Shown here: positions 1 through 7,815 of the stretch, one piece after another
Layout of the letters: every line of letters starts with the position of its first letter
Numbering within the stretch: the first letter of the stretch is position 1
NCBI RefSeq assembly: GCF_004917075.1
Contig: NZ_SSYB01000004.1
Span: 1-64,000 of the forward strand
Length of the DNA: 64,000 bases
Reading direction: 5' to 3'
Source of the DNA: Geomonas edaphica
Lineage (GTDB): Bacteria > Desulfobacterota > Desulfuromonadia > Geobacterales > Geobacteraceae
Position numbers and translations under genes: made by a program
The notes under the pieces: model-generated
Database searches by the model: none
What the model saw: only the letters and a program-made list of their open reading frames with translations
Told to the model about the DNA's origin: nothing

Positions 1-396
1 TTCAAAGACCAAGCCGCTGTTTGCGACAGACTCAGCACCCTACCTGAACCGTTCCAACCTGTCAAGATTTTCTTTTCTTAAATCTTTCTCAGATTTGCCG
101 CCGCCGCAACTTTCCTGCGGTGACTGCTGGTTCAAATATTCGGTTGAAAAGAACGTCGTTGCTGCGGAGTCCAGCTTTATAACAAAGCGCATCCGCATCG
201 TCAACGACTTAATGAATAATTTTCTCTAATCGACTATACACAAGCAACCAGTCATAGCCGGAAAGAGAACTGTAGCAACCTGCCAAGGGCACTCTTCAAT
301 TACGGGAGCGGAAGACAGACGGGAAATAGGCAGTTGTCTTTAGCGGGGAGGGGTGACAGTTTCAAATACTAACTGCACCAAAGAGTTTGTCAAACG
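1..396. other. Non-coding stretch, no gene recognised
   Basis: I see no convincing reading frame, tRNA or rRNA in this stretch. It is AT-richer than the rest of the window and is followed by a long inverted repeat. It may be a spacer downstream of a feature that lies outside the window. Confidence 0.5.
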
Positions 397-464
397 AAGA
401 AAGCGCGACCAATCGTCCCGTCTATAGATAGTGGCACCAGACGATTCGGTGGCAGCGCTTTCTT
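397..464. repeat. Long imperfect inverted repeat downstream of the XRE-cupin gene
   Basis: The arm AAGAAAGCGC (397-406) is complementary to GCGCTTTCTT (455-464). The next inner bases, ACCAATCGTC and GACGATTCGGT, also pair with one bulge, so about 20 bp can form a hairpin with a loop near 25 nt. It sits 22 bp beyond the stop of the minus-strand XRE gene and may act as its terminator or as a processed RNA structure. There is no clean U-run on the minus strand, so the role is inferred. Confidence 0.5.
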
Positions 465-486
465 TTGCAGCTGTGGCAGAAGATCG

Positions 487-1086
487 TCAGCTCTTCGTAT
501 AGAGGACGGCGACGGCGCGGGCACGGATCTCGCCGACAGAAACATACCCATGCGGCTCGGAGGACTCATAGTATATGCTGTCCCCCGGGTACAGCCGCAT
601 CACCTCGTCGGCGTAGTGGAACTCCAGCTCGCCATCGAGCAGATAGAGGAACTCCACCCCCTCGTGGCTGTAGAAGAGACTGCTGTCCCACTCACGCTGC
701 TCGAACTCGATCAGGAAAGGCTCCACCTTTTTCTGGCGCATGCCCGGCGCGAGCGGCTTGTACATGTAGCCCTGCTGGACGTTCTCCTTGCCGGGACGAC
801 GCTGGCTTCCCAAGGGAGACTGGTCTCCGCGGGTCAGCATGAACTTCTGCCTGTCACCCGCCTCCTCAAAGAAGTAGTGGATCCCTACCTTGAGTCCTTT
901 GGCGATCTTCAGCAAGGTAGCAATGGGCGGTGTGACCTGATCGTTTTCGATCTGAGACAAGAGCGGCTTCGACAATCCGGTCATGTCAGCCAGCGCCTGG
1001 AGGGTGAGCCGTTGTTCCTGGCGCAGTCCACGCACCTTCTCACCGAGCTTCATCTCTCTGATTTCTTGCTTGATCTTCTCTTGCAC
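487..1086 (-). CDS. XRE-family regulator with C-terminal cupin domain
   Basis: About 199 residues. An N-terminal Cro/C1-type helix-turn-helix is visible ([20 protein letters not shown], then GLSKPLLSQIENDQVTPPIA), followed after a linker by a cupin barrel near residues 120-195 (HEGVEFLYLLDGELEFHY, then PGDSIYYESSEPHGY). This layout is typical of one-component regulators that sense a small ligand or metal in the cupin and often control an adjacent gene. I chose the GTG at 1086 because GGGGG lies 6 nt before it. An ATG at 1053 (MKLGEKV) is an alternative. It is divergent from the htrA-type gene across about 165 bp, so control of that gene is possible but not shown. Confidence 0.85.
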   Translation of the reverse strand: MQEKIKQEIREMKLGEKVRGLRQEQRLTLQALADMTGLSKPLLSQIENDQVTPPIATLLKIAKGLKVGIHYFFEEAGDRQKFMLTRGDQSPLGSQRRPGKENVQQGYMYKPLAPGMRQKKVEPFLIEFEQREWDSSLFYSHEGVEFLYLLDGELEFHYADEVMRLYPGDSIYYESSEPHGYVSVGEIRARAVAVLYTKS

Positions 1087-1182
1087 GCAGCACCCCCGTT
1101 CAGCATATATATTCAAATAGCGATCTGCCGTCAAGGGGTAAATAGTTATTCTTACAGAGTCTGTGTCACGAGGCGGAAGGGG

Positions 1183-1211
1183 TTGACATCAATCCGGTTT
1201 TTGGCTAGGCT
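1183..1211 (+). promoter_or_regulatory. Predicted sigma-70-type promoter of the htrA gene
   Basis: TTGACA at 1183-1188 and TAGGCT at 1206-1211 are separated by 17 bp, about 40 bp ahead of the htrA start. The -35 box is a perfect consensus match and the -10 box is moderate. Confidence 0.55.
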
Positions 1212-1252
1212 TTTTCCTTCCTTCTACCTGTTTTCTCCTAAGGAGGGACTCA

Positions 1253-2686
1253 ATGAAAAGTATCAGACTGCTCGCCGTATTCCTCATCCTTTCCACCGTC
1301 CTTACTTCCTGCAAGAAGAAAGAAGGGGCCATGCTGTACGAGTCGAACAGAAAGGAATCTGTTCCAGCTCCGGTCCAGGAAGTCCCCAAGGACATACTCG
1401 TCACCCAGCAGGCCTTCACCACTCTTGTCAAAAAAGTCACACCGTCCGTGGTGAACATCTCCACCATAGGGAAGAAGAAACTGGTGCGCCCGTTCTTTGA
1501 GGGCTCGCCGTTTTTCGAAGACTTCTTCGGCGACATGGGCCGCCCGCAGTACAGAAGGGAAAGCAGCCTAGGCTCAGGCTTCATCCTGAACCAGGAAGGG
1601 TACATCGTCACCAACGACCACGTGGTCAGGGACGCGGAGACCATCCAGGTGAAGCTCTCCAACGAGAGCGTCTACACCGGCAAGGTGATCGGTTCCGACC
1701 CGAAGACCGACATCGCCGTCATCAAGATCAACGCGAAGGAACCGCTCCCGGCCGCGGTCCTTGGTGATTCGACCAAGCTGCAGGTGGGACAGTGGGCCAT
1801 CGCCATCGGCAACCCCTTCGGCCTTGACCGCACCGTCACCGTCGGGGTCGTCTCGGCGACCGGCCGCTCCAACATGGGGATCGAGACCTACGAGGACTTC
1901 ATCCAGACCGACGCCTCTATCAACCCCGGCAACTCGGGCGGCCCGCTCCTCAACATCTACGGCGAGGTGATCGGGATCAACACCGCCATCGTCGCGGCGG
2001 GACAGGGGATCGGCTTCGCGATTCCGGTGAACATGGCGAAGCAGGTGGTGACCCAGCTCATCAGCAAGGGGAACGTAAGCCGCGGCTGGCTCGGCGTATC
2101 GATCCAGTCGGTCACCGAGGAGATGGCCAAATCCTTCGGTCTGCCAAGGGCAAGCGGCGCTCTCGTCAACGAGGTGGTTCCCGGCGGCCCCGCCGCGAAA
2201 TCCGGCATCATGCAGGGGGACATCATCACCGGTTTCAACGGCACGGCCGTAAAGGACGTGCGCCAGTTGCAGCGGCTCGTCGGGGAAACGCCGATCGGCA
2301 AGAAGGTGGAGGTGGAGCTTTACCGCGACGGCAAACAGCTAAAGGTCCAGGTCACCACGACGCCCGCAGAGAGCGCGCAGGCCCAGCCTCAGGCACAGAG
2401 GCCGGACCGCGAAGCGGGGGTTTTAGGCCTTTCGGTTGAGGAATTAGGCCCCGATGCGCGTCGCCGTGGCATAACCGGCGTGGTGGTGAGCGACCTCGAG
2501 CCGGGGGGAATAGCCGAAGAGAGCGGTATCCAGCGCGGCGACGTCATCGTCTCGGTGAACCAGAGAAAGGTGCGCAACCTCACTGAGTACCAAAAGTCCA
2601 TGAAGGATGCCGCCAACCGCGGCGCCGTGGCATTGCTCGTGCGCCGTGGCAACGCCAGCATCTATTTCGCCTTAAAATTAAGATAG
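1253..2686 (+). CDS. degP: HtrA/DegP-family periplasmic serine protease (lipoprotein)
   Basis: 477 residues. The N-terminus is a lipoprotein signal (MKSIRLLAVFLILSTVLTSC) with the lipobox Cys at residue 20, so the protease is probably membrane-anchored on the periplasmic side. The trypsin-like triad is visible: His in TNDHVV, Asp in KTDIAVIKI and Ser in NPGNSGGPLL. Two PDZ domains follow (around SRGWLGVSIQ and AGVLGLSVEE). Members of this family degrade or chaperone misfolded envelope proteins. AAGGAGGGA precedes the ATG at good spacing. A lipobox is less common than a cleaved signal in DegP proteins. It is followed by a small conserved-looking gene and then a terminator. Confidence 0.95.
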   Translation: MKSIRLLAVFLILSTVLTSCKKKEGAMLYESNRKESVPAPVQEVPKDILVTQQAFTTLVKKVTPSVVNISTIGKKKLVRPFFEGSPFFEDFFGDMGRPQYRRESSLGSGFILNQEGYIVTNDHVVRDAETIQVKLSNESVYTGKVIGSDPKTDIAVIKINAKEPLPAAVLGDSTKLQVGQWAIAIGNPFGLDRTVTVGVVSATGRSNMGIETYEDFIQTDASINPGNSGGPLLNIYGEVIGINTAIVAAGQGIGFAIPVNMAKQVVTQLISKGNVSRGWLGVSIQSVTEEMAKSFGLPRASGALVNEVVPGGPAAKSGIMQGDIITGFNGTAVKDVRQLQRLVGETPIGKKVEVELYRDGKQLKVQVTTTPAESAQAQPQAQRPDREAGVLGLSVEELGPDARRRGITGVVVSDLEPGGIAEESGIQRGDVIVSVNQRKVRNLTEYQKSMKDAANRGAVALLVRRGNASIYFALKLR

Positions 2687-2745
2687 AATCTTCGGCAAAA
2701 ACTGCGTATAGTGTCGCCTGACATTTGCCCCCCCGGGAGAGATCG

Positions 2746-3009
2746 ATGAGTCTCATAGAAAACCCAGATCAGGCCAGAAGACTTGCCAGGGCCATCATTT
2801 CCGATGTAGCTCTGTACAACCGCGAGAAGGTCGAACAGGGCATCAAGGATGACAACATCTTCGAGCTCTTGCAGGATCAACTAAACGAAGGAAGGGAGCA
2901 CTTCCAGTCCCGAGTGACCAAGGATCTGGCAGAATCGAACATCTTCGACATTGCCGTAGTCGACGTACTGATCAAACGGGCGGGAAAGATCGAATCATCC
3001 ATCTGGTAG
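2746..3009 (+). CDS. Small hypothetical protein
   Basis: 87 residues, highly charged and predicted helical (MSLIENPDQARRLARAIISD at the start). I do not recognise a named family. It has no signal peptide or membrane segment, so it is probably cytoplasmic. The ATG at 2746 is preferred over an upstream TTG because GGGAGAG lies 5-6 nt before it. It lies 59 bp after htrA on the same strand and ends at a strong terminator, so it may be co-transcribed with the protease. Confidence 0.7.
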   Translation: MSLIENPDQARRLARAIISDVALYNREKVEQGIKDDNIFELLQDQLNEGREHFQSRVTKDLAESNIFDIAVVDVLIKRAGKIESSIW

Positions 3010-3037
3010 GCAGGTTAATACAACATTAGACAGTCCC

Positions 3038-3075
3038 GGGCGCGCTTCCATTCGAAACGCGCCCGCGCTTTTTTT
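3038..3075 (+). terminator. Rho-independent terminator after the htrA/small-gene unit
   Basis: GGGCGCG at 3038-3044 pairs with CGCGCCC at 3058-3064 across a 13-nt loop. A GCGC step and seven T (3069-3075) follow. Confidence 0.8.
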
Positions 3076-3109
3076 ACCGAATATCCCTTTCCGGGAAACA
3101 GGGCCTTAC

Positions 3110-4078
3110 ATGGAACACCCCATCGAACTAACTTTCCCTATGGACACCGATGCCGAGCGGTTGGACAGCTTCATCTCCCGCAGCGTCCCCGAACTCACCC
3201 GCTCCGCCGCGGCAAGGCTCATCGATAACGGCTGCGCCACGGTGAACGGCCAGAAGCAGAAGGCCTCGCTCAAGCTGAAGGGAGGCGACGTCGTTACCGT
3301 CATCGTCCCCCCTCCCACGCCGGCCGAGCCGCAGCCGCAGGAGATCCCGCTCGAGGTGCTCTACGAGGATCCCGACGTCATCGTGATCAACAAGGGCGCA
3401 GGCCTGGTGGTGCATCCGGGGGCCGGCAACGCGGATGGCACCCTTGTCAACGCACTGCTTGCCCACTGCAAGGACCTCTCCGGCATCGGAGGCGAGCTGC
3501 GTCCGGGAATCGTGCACCGCATCGACAAGGATACCTCTGGTGTTCTGGTCATAGCCAAGAGCGACCGGGCCCACAACGCGCTCTCCGACCAGTTCAAGGT
3601 GCACAGCATAAAGAGGATCTACCTGGCCCTCGTGTACGGGAACCTGAAGGAAGACAAGGGGCGCATCGAGTCGATCATCGGCCGGCACCCGGTGGACCGG
3701 AAGAAGATGTCCGGCAAGGCCAGGCACGGCAAGAACGCCATCACCCACTGGCGCGTCGAGGCGCGCTTCCCCGGCATCACGCTGGTGCGCCTGAGGCTTG
3801 AGACCGGCCGCACGCACCAGATCCGGGTGCACCTCTCCGAGGCGGGGCATCCGCTTCTGGCGGACGAGGTCTACGGCGGGGGGAGCAGGCTCGTCCAGGT
3901 GAAGGACCCGGTGCTGAAACAGATGATCAAGACGATGGGGCGCCAGGCGCTGCATGCGAAGACCTTGGGCTTCCTGCACCCGGTGACGGGACAGTACCTC
4001 GAGTTCGACACCGAGCTCCCAGAAGACATGGCGGGGGTCATCGCCTACCTTACAGAAAAAACAGCCGATACGGAGTAA
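3110..4078 (+). CDS. rluD: RluA/RluD-family 23S rRNA pseudouridine synthase
   Basis: 322 residues. An N-terminal S4 RNA-binding domain (RLDSFISRSVPELTRSAAAR, about residues 14-75) is followed by the pseudouridine synthase fold. The catalytic motif HRIDKDTSG is present with its Asp. The later motif RLETGRTHQIRVHL is also present. RluD makes pseudouridines in helix 69 of 23S rRNA and supports ribosome assembly. Length and two-domain order fit RluD, though a close RluA-family paralog cannot be excluded. The pgeF gene follows 50 bp downstream on the same strand, a pairing common in bacteria. Confidence 0.93.
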   Translation: MEHPIELTFPMDTDAERLDSFISRSVPELTRSAAARLIDNGCATVNGQKQKASLKLKGGDVVTVIVPPPTPAEPQPQEIPLEVLYEDPDVIVINKGAGLVVHPGAGNADGTLVNALLAHCKDLSGIGGELRPGIVHRIDKDTSGVLVIAKSDRAHNALSDQFKVHSIKRIYLALVYGNLKEDKGRIESIIGRHPVDRKKMSGKARHGKNAITHWRVEARFPGITLVRLRLETGRTHQIRVHLSEAGHPLLADEVYGGGSRLVQVKDPVLKQMIKTMGRQALHAKTLGFLHPVTGQYLEFDTELPEDMAGVIAYLTEKTADTE

Positions 4079-4128
4079 GGACGAGGGGCTGTTCGACAGC
4101 TCCCATATACATACAAGAGGTGCCATTC

Positions 4129-4932
4129 ATGGAAATGCAGAAAGCAGGAAAAATCCAATATCTGAAGCCGCGCTTCGCGGCCACGAGGGGTGCCGTCGCC
4201 GGTTTCACCACCCGCCACGAAGGAGTCTCGCGCCCTCCGTACAACTCGCTCAACCTCGGCAGCAACACCTTGGACTCCTCGCACAACGTCGAGGGGAACC
4301 GCAGCCTGCTCGCGAGGAGCCTCGGCTCCACCCTGGACCGCTTCCTCACCGTCAACCAGGTGCACGGCACCGACCTCCTGGTGATAGACGCACCCAACCC
4401 CGAGCTCTCCCACTTTCTCAAGCTCGAGTGCGACGGAATCGTCACCAACCAGCCCGGCATCATGATCGCGGTCTGCGTGGCGGACTGCGTCCCCATCCTG
4501 CTGCACGACCCGGTGCGCAAGGTCGTCGCCGCCCTCCATGCAGGGTGGCAGGGTACCGCCGGGAACATCGCCGGAAAGGGTGTCGAAGCGCTGGTGAGCC
4601 TCTTCAACTGCGACAAGAAGGACATCCAGGCCGCCGTCGGTCCGCATATCGGAGCATGCTGCTACGAGGTGGACGCCCCGGTGCGCGACGCCTTCAAGAA
4701 GGCGGGAATCCCGTGGGAGCTCTGCGCCACCGAAAAGGGCGAGGGTAAGTGGATGCTCGACCTAGGTGCTGCGAACCGCATGCTCCTTACCGACGCAGGG
4801 ATTGCCGCCGATCGCGTCCAGGTGAGCGAGCAGTGCGTGAGCTGCAACCAGGAGCTCTTCTTCTCCTACCGCCGCGACGAGGGTGACACCGGCAGGCAGG
4901 TCGGCTTCATCATGCTCGATGCCGAGCAATAA
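4129..4932 (+). CDS. pgeF: PgeF/YfiH-type multicopper-oxidase-fold protein (laccase domain)
   Basis: About 267 residues. Family motifs are visible: VNQVHGTDLLV, the central HAGWQGTAGNIAGKGV and VGPHIGACCYEV, giving the conserved zinc-binding His and Cys residues. Known members hydrolyse misincorporated L-Ser-containing peptidoglycan precursors (PgeF) or act on purine nucleosides, so the substrate here is not settled. The ATG at 4129 has AAGAGG about 9 nt upstream. In-frame GTG at 4120 and ATG at 4135 are alternatives. It follows rluD in the same direction. Confidence 0.9.
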   Translation: MEMQKAGKIQYLKPRFAATRGAVAGFTTRHEGVSRPPYNSLNLGSNTLDSSHNVEGNRSLLARSLGSTLDRFLTVNQVHGTDLLVIDAPNPELSHFLKLECDGIVTNQPGIMIAVCVADCVPILLHDPVRKVVAALHAGWQGTAGNIAGKGVEALVSLFNCDKKDIQAAVGPHIGACCYEVDAPVRDAFKKAGIPWELCATEKGEGKWMLDLGAANRMLLTDAGIAADRVQVSEQCVSCNQELFFSYRRDEGDTGRQVGFIMLDAEQ

Positions 4933-5005
4933 GCTGTAGCGCTCCGACCAAGCTTCTGATATAAGACGGCGGAGAGTTAGAATCCTTTACAGGAGGCGTC
5001 CACAG

Positions 5006-6031
5006 ATGCGGAACTTGTTAAGACTTGCCCTGCTCATGATGGCGGTGAGCGCGCTTTTCGGCTGCGCCCACAACTACTACAACATCCCCCAGGAGACCCT
5101 GGAGAAAAAGGTGCGCACCATCGGTGTCGCCCCGATCTTCACCGACGCGGAATCGGACATCCGGCACCCCGACAAGGCGTCCATCGTCTCCATCGTGCGC
5201 ACCTACAACATGAAAAACGAGAAGGAGCTCATCGCCAAGCTGAGAAGCACCGGCATCTTCTACGCGGTCCGTCCGGTAGAGGGTGACGCGGCGAGGCTCT
5301 TCGAGACCCTGGTATGGAACCGTGAGCGGCGCGACGATGCTGGGATCATCTACAACAAGTACTTCGTGAAGAAGGAAGAGCTGAAGCAGCTCCTCGCCCA
5401 AAACGGGCTCGACGCCATGCTCTTTGTTACCGTGAGCGGCCTCACCAGACCGGGCAAGGTCTTCTCGAGCAACCTCCTCTCCTACCTGGAGACCGATTTC
5501 AACTACCTCTCCATGACGGCGCAGATGCTGGATCGCGAAGGGAACACCATCTGGGAGTACCCGAACTTCAAGACGAGCAGGCTCTCCTACCCGCTGTTCT
5601 TCGCACTGCAGTACCCGGACTTCGACGAGGCGGCGGCGAACCTGACCGAGAAGGTCGACGTGAAGTTCAAGACCGTAGCCGGCGTTAACGCGGCTTTCGC
5701 GAAGACCGAGGCATCTTCGGTCCCCAACGCACCGGAGGTCTCCACCCTGTACGTGAAGCAGTTCGAGGAGATGCTTGCGCTCATGAAGACCTACACGCCG
5801 CTTTTCGGCGGCAAGGAGAAGGAACGTGAAGCGGCTCCCGCCCCGGGAGGAGGAGCACCGGTCTACTACAACCCGCCCGCGACACCAGCCGCGGCCCCAG
5901 TAGCTCAGGCGGCGCCCGCCGCGCCGGCCGTGACACCCCAGGCGATCCAGGCCGCCCCGGCACCGGTACCCGCGACACCGGTCGCCGTCACCCCGGGCGA
6001 CATTGTCCCGGAACAGCCTCCCGCGAAGTAA
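5006..6031 (+). CDS. Predicted lipoprotein with Pro/Ala-rich C-terminal tail
   Basis: 341 residues. A lipoprotein signal is clear (MRNLLRLALLMMAVSALFGC, Cys at residue 20), with AGGAGG upstream. The body, about residues 30-270, has a mixed alpha/beta pattern but no family I can name. The last 70 or so residues are a low-complexity Ala/Pro/Val stretch (for example PATPAAAPVAQAAPAAP) like a periplasmic or cell-wall-spanning linker. It is probably an envelope protein anchored in a membrane. A strong bidirectional terminator follows immediately. Function unknown. Confidence 0.8.
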   Translation: MRNLLRLALLMMAVSALFGCAHNYYNIPQETLEKKVRTIGVAPIFTDAESDIRHPDKASIVSIVRTYNMKNEKELIAKLRSTGIFYAVRPVEGDAARLFETLVWNRERRDDAGIIYNKYFVKKEELKQLLAQNGLDAMLFVTVSGLTRPGKVFSSNLLSYLETDFNYLSMTAQMLDREGNTIWEYPNFKTSRLSYPLFFALQYPDFDEAAANLTEKVDVKFKTVAGVNAAFAKTEASSVPNAPEVSTLYVKQFEEMLALMKTYTPLFGGKEKEREAAPAPGGGAPVYYNPPATPAAAPVAQAAPAAPAVTPQAIQAAPAPVPATPVAVTPGDIVPEQPPAK

Positions 6032-6038
6032 CTAAAAA

Positions 6039-6070
6039 GGCGGCGCCAGGGTTTCCCCGGCGCCGCCTTT
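6039..6070. terminator. Bidirectional hairpin terminator between convergent genes
   Basis: GGCGGCGCC (6039-6047) pairs with GGCGCCGCC (6059-6067), extended inward by GGG/CCC, with TTT on one side and AAAAA on the other. It separates the lipoprotein gene (plus) from the small acidic gene and the glgA operon (minus). Confidence 0.8.
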
Positions 6071-6105
6071 CTCATCCGACCACCGCCGTTTTCTCCGAGC
6101 GGTGC

Positions 6106-6270
6106 CTAAAGCTCTTCAAACTCTTCCGGGTCCTCGGCCTCTTCCTCTTCCGCCTCCCCTTCCTCTTCGTCTTCGTAATCCTCGTCGCTCACCCGCTTCA
6201 GGAATTCCTTGTTGCTTTCGATGAGACGACGGATCTCTCCGGCAAGTTCATCAAGATCTTCGTGTTCCAC
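6106..6270 (-). CDS. Small very acidic protein downstream of glgA
   Basis: A 54-residue frame that starts at a GTG (6270) one base after the glgA stop, with a GGAGG-type site inside the end of glgA. The first 28 residues are amphipathic and mixed in charge (EHEDLDELAGEIRRLIESNK). The remainder is almost all Glu/Asp (DYEDEEEGEAEEEEAEDPEE). Tight coupling to glgA suggests co-translation. I recognise no family. It could be an adaptor or a disordered charge-rich partner, and expression is not proven. Confidence 0.55.
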   Translation of the reverse strand: MEHEDLDELAGEIRRLIESNKEFLKRVSDEDYEDEEEGEAEEEEAEDPEEFEEL

Positions 6271-6271
6271 C

Positions 6272-7732
6272 CTACGCCTCCCCTCCCTTGCGCAGCAGGG
6301 CCTTGCGGTACAGATCCAGGTACTTGTGCACCGAGTTCTGCCACGAGTAATCGCTGCTCATGCCGCGCCGCATCAGCTTTTTCCAGAACGCCTTGTCCTG
6401 GTATGCGGTGATGGCCCGGTTCATCGCCTCCCACAACGCCTCCGCGCTGTACTCCTCGAAGACGAAGCCGTTCGGGGTCTTGTCGTTGTCGCGGGGATCG
6501 AAGACGCTGTCGGCGAGCCCGCCGGTCCGGCGCACCACGGGGACGGTCCCGTAGCGCATAGCGATCAGCTGCCCCAGCCCGCACGGCTCGAAGAAGGAGG
6601 GCATGAGGAACATGTCGCTCCCGGCGTAGATCTTGGGCGCAAGGCTGTGATCGAAGCCGGCGGCGAAGGCGATGTTGCGCGCGCCCGCGGCCTTGACGTC
6701 GGTGAACGCCTTGACGTAGCGCTCCTCGCCGCTGCCCAGCATGACGAACTGCATGGGCGCCTTGGCGATCACCGGCAACAGCTCCGCTATCAGGTCGAAA
6801 CCCTTCTGCGCCACCATGCGCGACACCATGCCGAAGACCGGGGTGTCAGGCGCACTGGCGAGCCCCATGAGGCGCTGCAGGCCGATCTTGTCCACCATCT
6901 TTCCGGAGAGGGAGGCATGACTGTAGTTCTTCATGATTTCCTTGTCCATGGCGGGGTTCCACTCCTCGTAGTCGAGCCCGTTCAGGATCCCTACCAGGTC
7001 ATCCTTCCTCGCCTGCAACACGCCGTGCAGGCCGCACCCCATCTCCGGCGTGCAGATCTCGCGGCAGTAGTTCTCCGAGACGGTGGTGACGCTGTCGGCG
7101 GCGAGTATCCCCGCCTTCAAGAGGTTTATTTTGCCGTAGAACTCAAGCCCGTCGATGGTGAAGCACTCCTTGGAGAGCCCCATGGTGGAAAGCTCCTCAC
7201 GGGGAAAGAGCCCCTGATAGGCGAGGTTGTGGATGGTGAAGATGATCCCGGTCCTTGCGAAGAAGGGATCGTTCTTGCGCTCGTGCTTCAGGTAGTGCGG
7301 GATGAGTGCGGTCTGCCAGTCGTGGCAGTGGATGATGTCAGGCCTGAAGTCCATCTTCTTCAGGAGCTCCAGAACGCAGCGGCAGAAAAAGGAGAAACGC
7401 TGGGCGTTGTCGGGGTAGTCGCCGCCGGGGGTGCCGTAGAGCTCGTCGCGGGAGAAGTACTCCTTGTTCTCGATGAGGTAGACCGGTATCTCGCCGAGCG
7501 CCGCCTGGCGCAGGAACCCTTTTTTCTCGACGCCGTCCACCATGACCGAGGCGCTCTTGCGCCCCTTGCGCACCGCCATCCCCCCCCGCTCGACCACCGA
7601 GTAGAAGGGCATCATGATCCGCACGTCATGGCCAAGCGTCCTGAGGGTCTTGGGAAGGGCGCTGGCAACATCCGCCAGACCTCCCGTCTTGGCAAAGGGA
7701 GTAACCTCCGACGCAACAAACAAAATCTTCAT
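6272..7732 (-). CDS. glgA: Glycogen synthase (ADP-glucose type), GT5
   Basis: 486 residues, the usual GlgA length. The N-terminal nucleotide-sugar motif KTGGLADV is at residues 15-22. GT-B C-terminal motifs are present (GMVSRMVAQKGFDLI, then PSFFEPCGLGQLIAMRYGTV, where the Glu of the EPCGL motif is expected to be catalytic, and TGGLADSV). It adds glucose from ADP-glucose (or UDP-glucose) to alpha-1,4-glucan in the cytoplasm. It lies downstream of the GH57 and nucleotidyltransferase genes on the same strand, which marks this as an alpha-glucan storage locus. Confidence 0.96.
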   Translation of the reverse strand: MKILFVASEVTPFAKTGGLADVASALPKTLRTLGHDVRIMMPFYSVVERGGMAVRKGRKSASVMVDGVEKKGFLRQAALGEIPVYLIENKEYFSRDELYGTPGGDYPDNAQRFSFFCRCVLELLKKMDFRPDIIHCHDWQTALIPHYLKHERKNDPFFARTGIIFTIHNLAYQGLFPREELSTMGLSKECFTIDGLEFYGKINLLKAGILAADSVTTVSENYCREICTPEMGCGLHGVLQARKDDLVGILNGLDYEEWNPAMDKEIMKNYSHASLSGKMVDKIGLQRLMGLASAPDTPVFGMVSRMVAQKGFDLIAELLPVIAKAPMQFVMLGSGEERYVKAFTDVKAAGARNIAFAAGFDHSLAPKIYAGSDMFLMPSFFEPCGLGQLIAMRYGTVPVVRRTGGLADSVFDPRDNDKTPNGFVFEEYSAEALWEAMNRAITAYQDKAFWKKLMRRGMSSDYSWQNSVHKYLDLYRKALLRKGGEA

Positions 7733-7815
7733 GTAAATCCTCTAACACCCTGGAATTATAGGGACATTCTAGATTAAGAGCGCCCCCGGGTAAAGTTTTT
7801 TTGTAGAAGAAAAAT

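Noticed and set aside
6209-7777. Long plus-strand reading frame over glgA
   Set aside because: It is the complement of glgA, which has full family motifs, and its own translation has no recognisable domain.
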